64,000 bases of DNA, taken from assembly GCA_026874595.1 (NCBI GenBank), contig CM049321.1, forward strand, positions 26,401,479 through 26,465,478, in the 5' to 3' direction. The stretch's first letter is position 1. Every line of letters starts with the position of its first letter. The stretch comes from Sipunculus nudus (lineage: Eukaryota > Annelida > Sipuncula > Golfingiida > Sipunculidae). The position numbers and the translations under genes are program-made. Below, piece by piece: positions 12,401 to 24,400 of this stretch. The notes beneath the pieces were generated by a model. The model made no database searches. It saw only the letters and a program-made list of their open reading frames with translations, and was not told where the DNA came from.

Positions 12401-15400
12401 TTTTCCCCTCGAGACTTTACATTAAATATAAATTCTGTTGTAAATAGAATACTCTTGTAATTACTTTTATTTTCATTGTATTTATAAGTTATGAAAATGT
12501 AATGAAAGTATGTTGAATTTGTATCAGTGGGGTGTTATATTCTTCTTTGATACACCTAATTCAGTAGAAAAAAAAAACAGAGCACAAAGGTATGCTATAA
12601 ATACTACTTATGATATTATGAATAGTGGATTTTACCTTGTTATATACCTAAAATTAAAAAAAATTATATCCAGGTATTTAATAAAAAAAATTTGATTTAA
12701 ATATTGACAGATGATATCAGAACAGGAGTTGCATCGCCTGGTAATGCCAGAGGTCTTCCCTGATGATACAGGCAGCTATATGGTCAAGGCCACCAACCAA
12801 GCGGGTGAGGCCAAGTGTTACGCATCACTGACTGTCAACAAACCACAGCCATCGACTCAGCAGGTCACCACACAGATTACGGAAAGCACCAAGCTCTTCC
12901 AGAAAACAGTGACTCGTCCTGGTCTGAAGGCCGAGGCCCCCGAGTTCAAGACGCTCTTCACGGACAGTAGAGTGAAGGCGGGAGAACCAGTCAAATTTGT
13001 TATTGTTATCACAGGAACACCAAGGCCAAAGGTAAAGGGTCAGAGTTTGTTTTTGTGCACTGGAATTTATTAATTAGTAAAGTTATATAAAATATGCTAT
13101 AACATTTTTTTTTCAAACCTGGGTGTATGTAAAACCTGTAATTTCATTAAACCTAATCAAACCCTTTAAATGTTCTCAAATCCAGTTCATTCTTGACATT
13201 TTCTTAAGTTCCTAGTTTTCATTGTGTTACCTACATGGGATGGTCGGCTGTAGTTTTTCTCAGTATCTTCATAGCAATGTAAACACAAACTGGTGGCCGA
13301 AGCAGGTGTGATATATTTCAGTGTTTTAACTATGTTTACTGTCTAGTTTCTGTTAACCTCCCATAGTGACAGAAGTCTGTTTAGTTACAATATACCAATG
13401 ACCTTACAGTGCTCTCATCTTGTAGATTATTATGGTATACTTATGGTATATATTGTATCTTCCAGGTCCAGTGGCTGTTCAACGGAGAACCGATCGTTTC
13501 TCCCGACTACCAGATCTCATCAGTAGGAGACACCTACACATTGTACATTCCCGAGGCATTCGACGAGGACGCGGGCAGGTTCACAGTGATCGCGGAGAAC
13601 GATTCCGGCAAGGGTACCTGTACTGCCATGCTAGAGGTAGAAGAGGAACCAATGGTGCCAGTGGCTCCCACTCCCGCCAAACTCCCAAAACAGGAGGTGA
13701 TACAACCACAGGTGGCAGCACCTGCAGCCAAACCTGCCGTGTTCCAGCCACAGGTGCCAGTTGCTACATACAAGCCAGTGGCGCCACCTCAACAGAAACC
13801 AATGCCAACATACAAACCAGAGCCGGCACAACAGCCGATGTTCAAACCGGCCCCTAGGCCGGTTGAAGAAGAGATGATACCAGCCAAGAAGAAGCCGGCG
13901 TACCAACCGGTAAAAGCTCCACAGCCAAAATATCAGCAACAGACGTTCACTGCAGATACCACGATGCATGCATATGTGGCGCCTGCCGAGAAGTTCCCAG
14001 TGAAAGCGGCGCCTGCTCCCATGGCGCCGTCCTACCAGACCTCATGGCAGGTGCCAGGAGGCGCCCCACAGTATCAGCAGGTTGACCTGACCATTGAGTT
14101 GCCGATACCACCCAAGTTTGTCGAGCCCCTGCGCAACATCGCTGCTGCAGAGGGAACCAGATGCACATTTGATGGTGTGGTTGATGGTAAGGACCTGGTT
14201 TATTATAGGATAACATAACATAGTCTGGTCAATAAGTAAAATGTTCTATATAAAATACATTTACACCTACATTTCCTTAAGACGAGGTCTTAACCATTTA
14301 ATAGTAAAAATGTACCCAAGATTAACACAGTGTTCCTGCATGCTTAAAACCATTGAATGATTATATCTATATTTAAGGCCTTGTTAATGCCTGAATTTAG
14401 TAATATTTTTTAAAATTTTCTTTAAAAAAAGTTTAATTTCATCCTAATGACCAGACCAAGTTGAGCAAGGAATGCTTTAAGCCTTTTAACAAAGACCCCT
14501 CAATTTTTGTTACGAAGACTGGAGAATGTAATGCATTGTTGAGGATTTGAAAAACATGGAAATTCATATTTATGTCCTGAAAAATCCTTGAAATAAAAAT
14601 ACCCTGAAAATTACATCCAAACTTTTTGTTGGAATCCTGGAATATAGTTTATTAGTGTCAGTTATATCTGCACAGACTTAGGTTTCCAACATTTTATTGA
14701 ACTGATACTTTTAAGGAAGATTTCCAAATCAGTGTTCACCTTTGAATTACAATGTTTTTTTAAATGGAGCAGAGGGTAATGTGTTGATACATTCTTCAGG
14801 TAAACCTGAGCCACGTATCCGCTGGTTCAAGGAAGGCCATGAAGTCACTGACAGAGCTGATTATGAGATTTCATTCCGCAACAAGAGAGTGACCTTGACA
14901 ATCCCAGAGGTCACAGAAGAGGACGCAGGAAGGTTCACATGCCAGGCTGAGAACCAGGCTGGAGAGACAAGGTCAAATGCTGAGCTTATTGTAAAAGGTA
15001 GGTGTCTTGCACATGCATTTTTAACTTTTTGATAAACACTGAGATTGCATGGGTCTGGTCAAAATGGGATCTGTTTCTTTTTAAGTGATAGCTTACCTGT
15101 AGGCCATTAGGGGTTATAAAAATGACAAAAAATATCATACAGTTTGGCACTCTGACGCTGGTTGGAGACTCTTTATTGTCAGTTTGGCCTTCCATATACA
15201 AGATATAGAGGCTCTCTGACACTGGTATTGTCAGTTTGGCCTTCCATATACAAGATATAGAGGCACTCTGACACTGGTATTGTCAGTTTGGCCTTCCATA
15301 TACAAGATATAGAGGCACTCTGACACTGGTTGGAGACTCTTTATTGTCAAGAGGCCAAAATGGCACTAGTTTCTGTATGTGCAAGGATTTTATAAATAGT

Positions 15401-18400
15401 ATCGTTTGATTTTGCAGCATCAATGATCCCACCAACCTTCACTGAGCGTCTACAGAGCAAGGAGGTCAGAGAGGGCGAGAGTGTCCAGCTAACAGTGAGA
15501 GTGTCTGGCAAACCCACGCCAGACGTCACCTGGTACAGGGAGGGCACACAGATCACCAGCTCACCAGACTTCGAAATCATCCAGAGCGGCGACATGCACT
15601 CGCTCTACATCCCAGAGGTGTTCTATGAGGACTCAGGAAAATTCACCGTCCAGGCTGAGAACCCGGCAGGCCACAATACGTGCACTGCTGAGCTCATTGT
15701 TGAAGGTGATTAGAGGTTTACTTGATTCATGACAATAGAAAAATTATAGTGTTCTGATCGATAACCAGCATCACTTAAATTTTGCCCATCTGGCTGTTAG
15801 GCCAATGATTTATTGCCATGATGATGTAGCATCCTGTGTCTGTCCATTTTTTGTCCAATCACAATATTCAGAATGCGTCTTCTCCTTTATTTGTGACCAT
15901 TTTTAATGTTCATCTGATAAGGCTAGGTGTTGGCTTTGAAACTTCTGTACAAAATTCTAAAATTCAGTAATTATGCAAAATTTTGTATACTTTTTCAAAA
16001 TTAATAAAAAAAATACTTTTCTTTTATAAATTCTTGATGGATTTTGATTCTGTTTGTTTTATCTGATAGGACAAGGTATGGCTTTCTTTACTTCTGCACA
16101 ACCTTTACAGAATCACAAAAAGTGTTTCTTCTTCTTCATTATTTTTTTACCAAATTTGATTCTTGATTTCGACAGCTCCTTCAGCCCATGAGGAATCAGC
16201 GTCACCCACGCCTCCTGTCTCCAGGAGTCCATCTGTGCCTGCATCACCATTTGCTCCTGCTTACATGCCATACTCGAGCAGCAGCCGGGAACCTACACCA
16301 CATGAACCAGTCGTCATTACTCCACAGTTCACCAAGGTAGGTAGTCATGTGACTTTATTCATTGTGCTGTGGATGATTATGGTTGGATAGTACTTTACAT
16401 AAGTAATTGGGTACCTTGGAACACAATTACTGTTATTTACACTGCTACCACTTTTGCTTCTCAGCGCCATCTGGTATTCAAACTTTGAATTATAAAGACA
16501 TTGTAAATGTCTCTAATTTTGATAAAACAGTACCCTAAATTTCATTTGAGTCCAGTGAAATACAATAAATAAATAATATCTAGTAGAGAAAGCAGTACTC
16601 ACTTGTAATAAGTTTATTTTGTTTACAATTATTCTAAAAAGCATAAATATTTTGTTGTTAATGTAATGTCAGTAATGTTTGAAAAGCTTAATATGTCTGA
16701 TATTTACATAGATGCTGGTGCCACTTTGAATGGATACTGTGATATATATAATTTCATATTTTCACACACATACTGGGATACTTGTAGTTTACCTTTACAT
16801 CATGCGCTAACAATACACGCTTACTGTACATCTTGTGTATTACAGCCACTGAGGAACATTATGGTGAATGAGGGTGAGCGTGTGGTGTTGCAGTGCAACA
16901 TCAACCCATACCCACAGCCAGACCGCATCCAGTGGTTCCACAACGAGAAGGAGATCTTCAACTCTCCCGACTATCACATCACCTCACTCAATGGTCAGCT
17001 GACCTTGGTGATTGAAGAGGTGTTCCCAGAGGATGCTGGGAAGATCACATGTACAATTACGATCAATGGAGCCAGCAACTCCACCTTCATGTACCTAAGT
17101 GTAAAACGTAAGTTGCTGTCAGTATGTGACACTTACTTCAGATCTTCGAAAAACATAGCATTTAATTGGACAAATAAAGTATGTTCATGACTTTTAAATA
17201 TATCCGAAAATTCCCAGGAAATTCTTTTTCAGAAATGATACAATTGAGATTTTCATTGAACAGAATATTATGATAAGGTGAGGTAAATACATTTTCAGTC
17301 ATTATACCTTGACCTGTGCTTTGTATTTGCTTAAAAACATTTTTTTCTGAAACATAAAAAACCCTGAATTTATTTTAGGTTTTGGTCAAACTCTGACCTT
17401 TTTTCAATTTATATAGAGGTAAAATCATCCTCAGCATTTGTTGCATCTGTACAAAATCTTCACTTCTTTCTACAGATAGGGTTTGCTTTAGGCTAATGGG
17501 AACATTTAGGACTGAAAATAAATTAAAAAATGTTTAGCATGTCAGACCTTAGGGAATCTTGCCAAAAGAGGGTATCCTAGGTGTCATGCTGGAGTGGGCT
17601 TTAGTGGCCATCTGGGCAGTAAGGGTTTGGGGCAAATAATACATATAGTGTTAATATACATACAGTAAAAGCTCACCTATGCACCACCTCAGTTTAGTGA
17701 CCACCTAAAAACGACAACCACTTTTTACAGGTCCTGATTGGTTGTGGCTCTTTATATTAGACCCTGTTTGAATGACCCCTTGCAAATGCAACCACTTCAT
17801 CCATGGTAGTTGAAATTTAAAGATTTTACTGTAGTATAATTGATTAATATATTGTATGATTGACAGCTGCTCCAGTCAAACCGGCACCACGCCCAGTCAA
17901 GGAGGCCTTCCCAGCAGCAAAGGCTCCTGTAGTGAAGGCCCCTGCAGGTCCAAAACCAGTCACAGCCAAGCAGCTTCCAGGGCAGCCTGTAACACTCAAA
18001 CACGAGGCTACACGCCCTGAAACACGTCCTAAATTTACTTCACATCTACAGAACCAGCCGTTGGGTTTCGGCCAGACCGCCTATTTCGAGTGTAAGGTAG
18101 ATGGCTACCCACCACCAGAAATCCTATGGACAAGGAAGGGGCATCCCCTGGTGGACAAAGAAAGGTATGTCTGTCTGTCAGAGGAGTGTGGTGGCATATT
18201 TGTTAGAGCCCTGGACTTAAGAGCGCAAATTGGTGGGTTCATGTCCCGATCTGACTGCTTTCCACACTAAGACTCCTTGCCAAAATTTTAACCACAAGAG
18301 GGTGCTCCCTTCACCCAGGAGTGAATGGATACTGTTTGTACTTGGGCAGCAGGCAAATGTGGAATTAATAACCCTCTGGCACCATGTGTGGTTGCTTGGT

Positions 18401-21400
18401 TGTATGCTCCCTAGGCAGCTTAGAAAAGCTACAAGAATGAACAGGTCTGTAAAACCTTGAAGGCAAAGTGTAAAAGTCGTATGAGACTGACATTGTGGGT
18501 GATGTCAGACTATAAAACCCAAGCGTAACCTTTACCTTTAATCTGTCTGTGTCCTCCTTATAATACATGTCATAAGTCCTCAATTGGGGCATGTCCTAGT
18601 GTTTCTGCATTTGAGTATCTTAATACAGTATTTATCTGAGGTTTTCTGTGTCCTTATTGTAGTACATGTCAGTGTACATAATATGCCTACAATATCTGTA
18701 AAAAATTAGATTTTTTGTTATATACTAAACTTATTAGATGGGGATTTAACTGATATATTCTTTTGATCAGGTACAAGTCTACCTATGATCAGTACAATGG
18801 TGTAACGACCTTGACCATCTATGACCTCCGACCTGAGGATGAGGGAGAGTACACTTGTACTGCTATTAACAAACACGGAGAATCCTCAACTTCTGCCACC
18901 CTTCTTGCAGCAGGTAAAGTTACTTTTGTTATTCATGTAAAGTTACTGTTGTAATTCATGTCTGTTTGTATACTTGTCCTTTGTTTAGCAAGCCTAGTAC
19001 TATAATACAGTAAAGCCTCAAATTTATGACCACCAACAAGACCATGGTAAAGTGGTTACAGTGGTTATCTAAGTGGGGTCTTTTATAAAGAGCAGAAAAG
19101 AATAGGGACTGAACAAGTGGCTGTTATTTTAAGGTGGTCGCTAAACCAAAGTGGTCATTAGGCGGGGTTTTACTGTACATTATTCCATACAGTTTTGTGA
19201 AAGTGAAGCTAATGATAATAATGCAAATGAGCAAAATGTTCTTTTATGGTGATTTCAGGACAGTATGAAATTCAGTTTTAATCATTTTGTTGAGCTTGAA
19301 GTGAAAGTGCTACTGTATTTATATGTTGTTCTTATGGAGAATTTTATTAACTTTAATAGATATACAGATTTTTAAAGAAATACTGAGTTCTACATGATTG
19401 AAATGAAATATGAAACATAAAGCTATTGTGCTGGATTCTAATGTAGTTTGGTAAAACACCAACAGGTGGAGCAGGTTATGGCACCGGCATGGTTGGACCA
19501 GGGCAACAAGTCACAGGTTAAAAGAATACATACGTCATTTTTGTCACCTTCTATATCTGGCATGGTTCCACTCTCTTTTCAACTCTAGCATGTCACCTTT
19601 CAGCCGGCACAGTTCTTGCGTACATGGGAACGGAGCCTATAAAACATCACCTTCTGTGTCCCGTGCACTTAATCTCTTGACAGAAGTAGTTCCAGTGTAA
19701 TAACAATGAAAAATTATAATTCAGCAGTTGATGCACTTATATTCCAGAACATTTCTTTCTATAGGAAATGCAGTACCCAGATGGATGGATTGACAATTAA
19801 CATTTATGATTAATTAGTAATTCACTCATCAGTATAATAAATAAAATATTATTCATTGGATGATAATGACACAATAATGATACATAATTATGATTATTAT
19901 AAAATTTATAAAAAATTGAAATCTTCCTGCTATGCTTGACCTTGCCCTTAAGTTTAAACCTTCTTATGCTTTGAAGATCAGGTGCTTAACATATTGGTAA
20001 ATTCTACACCAAAAGAAGGATGTGTAACTAGAAAAAAAATCTGCAATCTAAATGTCACTATCCCGGTGAGCTTGACCAAAGTTTGAAATTGCATTGGGAG
20101 GTGGTGGCACAGATAAAGTTTTGCTTCTGACAGGGCTTGCATCTAAGTCAAGTGCAATATGGCTTACTGTGCTGGGACTGGGAATTTTGAGGCTGTATCA
20201 TCTATCATGTTGTATTGTTTGATTTGTTCTGTATGTTGACCTGTCACTATATTCTATTGTTCATTAAAAAAGTCTGCCTACACATTTCTTAAGAATGCCT
20301 CTAAGTTTAATCATTCAGATTTATGTGATTGTAAAGAAACCCTTAAAATATTTTTCTATTTCTATGCTTTTGAAATTAGTTTTGTAATTTCCACAGGTAA
20401 ATCAAAAGACAATTACATCAGAAGATATGTCATAAGTCATAATTTTACTTATGATGATCTTACGATGTTAGGATTAACTTTGCATGAAATTGAAAACTAA
20501 TTGAGATTAGTTTTAGAAAATCTTGATGAAGTTTAACACAGTATCTAGATATGAAAACAAGTAAATGAACACAAGCCATGCATGTCTCAATGGTTATAAC
20601 TGTTAGAACATATGTATATGACAAAGCTATTTTTTTGTTTCAAATTTAAATCAGTCAATCAAGTCTTAAAACTAGCTAGCATTCTGTATCTTTGAGATTC
20701 AATTTTAATTTCGCATGTCAGTAATAAATAAAAGGAATCAGACACATATTCAGTGGTTATGCAAAAGTTCACCTTACCACCAGATTTCATTTGTGGTTTC
20801 GAAAGCTGAAAATTGAGGGAAGCACTGCTCTCACTGTGTTTCTGTTTCTTAAGTAAAGGGATAATACCTTTAAATGACCAATGCTAACCCAGGCATTATA
20901 CATTTGGTATTATTCAGCCCTCTAATCAAATGAATTAATAATTGTCATGCATGTCTTACCCCAAATACTAAATGAGAGGTGCCAGGACTTGAGTTTTGGC
21001 TCCTGTCAATCAAATTTTTGGAAGATCACTGTTAATAGCAGTCATACTTCAGTTTATTAAAGCATCACTGATATGTATTCCAAATTTTATTTTCAGATTA
21101 CCTTATAAATAATATCTAACTGTAATTAAGATATTGCAACATTTGATAGTACTTTTAATTATTGTTTTAGCAAAGTATCTAAATATGCAGTGTCTGGTTT
21201 TGTTATGTTTATACAGTTTTCAGTGACAGCCATGGGATGCGAAACTCAGAGGTGGTGTTATTTTAATCTTTTAGTTTTTATGGTTTGGCAGTGAGGTAAC
21301 TATATCAGAATGTAATTTTTACAGATTGAAGGAATTCACCCAGGGAAAGTTGGACATGTTTGCATGTGTATTTAATGTATGCATCTGTGTATTTTATATA

Positions 21401-24400
21401 TGTGCCTGTGTATGTGTGGTACAGGACTGTTGATGTTTAAACCTGATGATTTATGTCATTGTGATCGTTACAGAGCGTTACCAGGCCTGGCTTCGTGAAC
21501 AGCAGGGTGTGACAACACAGGAGATGACTGTTGCCCTTCCCGAGCAGCGGCGACAGCAGCAGCAGACCATCACAACAGTGACCCAGCGCCAGCCGGTTAC
21601 CCCGGTCACCCCGGTTACAGGAGACAGGCAACACCTGATCACCCTGGAACTTGAAGCAACCATCGAGGGACTGCCTGGAGAATACTACAGAACAGAGACT
21701 GACCGCACGATGGCCAGAACGACTGAAGCAAGAGTTTCAGATTATGAAGATCTCACACCTACTAAAGAGGTAATACTTGCTGTAGAAAACCAAGAATTAC
21801 CTGCAGAGATTCAGAAGAAGCATATTGGTGTTCTAAAAAAGAATATAATATTCAGATATAAGATTCAGAGAATTAAAGAATCCATTTCCTTTAACTTGAA
21901 GTTACAATTGAAATATGATGTACCTTCAAGTAAACTTGACTGTTCTGTTAGGTTTATATTGATTCATAAAAACTGACAGTTTTATAAAAATACATGTTTA
22001 TTTCAATACTTTATATACCATCACAAATCAGTACATAATTTTATATTAATTACAGTATCAAGTGTCACACTTTGAGAGGCGATTGATGCAAGAGGTTGAA
22101 TACCGGGACAAGAAGGCACCAGCGCCTACATTCAAGCCAGCACCTGCACCAGCACCTGCACCGGCACCAGTGGCAGCGCCTCAGTATATACCTGTGGCTG
22201 CTGCACCAGCCAAGGCACCTGTTGCTAAAGCACCTGTCTGGAAACCAGCACCTGCTGCCCCTGCTCCTAAGCCTGTAGTGGAGGAACCAGTGACCAAGGT
22301 CCCAGCACCTGTTGCTAAGGCTCCAGCCTGGAAACCAGCACCTGTTGCCAAGGAGCCAGCTCCTGCACCTGTAGCCAAGGCTCCTGCCTGGAAACCAGCA
22401 CCTGTTGCGAAGGAGCCAGCTCCTGTACCTGTTGCCATGGCTCCTACCTGGAAACCAACACCAGTTCCCAAGGAACCAACACCTGATGCCAAGGCACCAA
22501 CACCTGTTAGGGCAGCACCAGTACCTGTTGCCAAGGCACCAACACCTGTTAGGGCAGCACCAGCACCTATTGCAAAGGCTCCTGCCCCCATGGCACCAAA
22601 ATATACTCCTACAGTGGAGGCCTTTGTTCCAGAGACAACTGTACCAGTATTTGAGCAGAAACTCCATAACTTCAAACTGATGGAAGGTTCAGATGCCACA
22701 TTTGTGTGCAAGGTCAATGCTGAACCTCTTCCACAGGTATGTTTGTGCTGATTATTATATAACAAAATTATATTTCTATACCTCAGCAAAGATATTAAAA
22801 AACAGCAGCTAATTCAACCATCATGGCAATCAAATATTAAAATATTTTTTTTAAAGTAGATATGAAAAAGTGTAACCATTGTACATTAGAACCAGTGCAC
22901 AATTATTAATGGCAAACTTTTCACATGTAAATATAGATTCAAGCATTTTTTTATGCAATTTGAATGTTGTCATAAGTTTGATGAAAGTATAGTATGAGCA
23001 GATCATAATTAAAACTAAGAAAGGGTTAACTATTTCATTCACTGATCATTAACACATTTGTTTAGACCTTTAATATATTTTTTTCATTTATTATTAATAC
23101 AACAATTTCAGGTTGCATGGTTCAAGGATGGCCGCCAGTTGCGTCCATCTCACCGCTACACGATGAAGATAACCAAGGATGGTTACTGCACATTGAACAT
23201 CCGTACAGCCTTACCAGAGGATGCTGGTACCTACACATGTACCGCGACCAACGTGATGGGCAAAGACACCTGCTCCGCTGAGCTCTACATCGAGGGCCTG
23301 AGCAAGATCGATGACACCTCATTTGTCAGTGAGGAGACACTGAAGAGGATCATGATCCAGTAAGTTCAATCTTAAAGGGGCCTATACTGTCTATTAAGTA
23401 AATATAATCCCTTGAACCTTTGTATAAAAAACCCCAGAAAAACCCTGCTCTCATGCATACCATGGTAGGGATTGTTTTTGGGGTGTCCGTCGGAAAATTT
23501 ATGATAATATTTATAATATGTTCCAAATTCACAACAGAAATTATGACTTGTGAAGACATCTTCAGGGGGCAATGAAAACTAAAACACACCACTGTGACGT
23601 GGAGACATCTTCAGGGCACAATAAAAACTAAAACATATTCATAAGGCAAGCAGGGGACAACAAGAGGCAGAAGCAGAGGACATTAATTCGACAAATTTGC
23701 TTGTTAATAATTGTATCCGCCAAAACAGAGTTTTGCGGATACTATGTTTTCAGCTGCACGCCGCCGCCGCCCGGAGAACTCCTCCGTAACCGCTGGGCGG
23801 AATTTTACGAAACCCGGGATTATGTTCGGGTTACATGTGAACTGCTGCGCCCCGATTTTGTTTTGACCTCTGACCTTTCCTCTGCGTTCTGCGTCCGTTT
23901 GTGCGTCTGTTTCCACACATAAACCCACATATCTCGGGAACCGTTTGACCGATCAGCAAAATTTTTTTGCACAAATGTAGCCCTTGGAGAGCTTTATAAC
24001 ATACACCAAAAATGGTGGCGCCACCTGCAACCATGTTTGCACAGTGTCCATCTGTTCGTCTGCCTTGGGTTAAAATCACTCATATCTCTGCAGTGACTTG
24101 ACTAATTCACCTGAAATTCGGCATGCGTAAACATCCTGGATAGCTTTTCTGATTTTATGACAGGTGGCGCCACCTACATTCACGTTTATGCTGCAGACAT
24201 CCAAGCTCATATCTCGGGAACCGTTTGACCGATCAGGAAAATTCTTTTGCACAAATGTAGCCCTTGGAGAGCTTTATAACATACACCAAAAATGGTGGCG
24301 CCACCTGCAACCATGTTTGCACAGTGTGCATCTGTTAGTCTGCCTTGGGTTAAAATCACTCATATCTCTGCAGTGACTTGACTAATTCACCTGAAATTCG

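Noticed and set aside
13432-13969. Alternative frames on both strands over exon 17
   Set aside because: Shadows of the low-complexity Pro/Ala/Gln linker; no domain signal.
22065-22667. Long minus-strand open frame
   Set aside because: Antisense to the repetitive Pro/Ala codons of exon 26; its Cys/Trp-rich translation is a shadow of the repeat.
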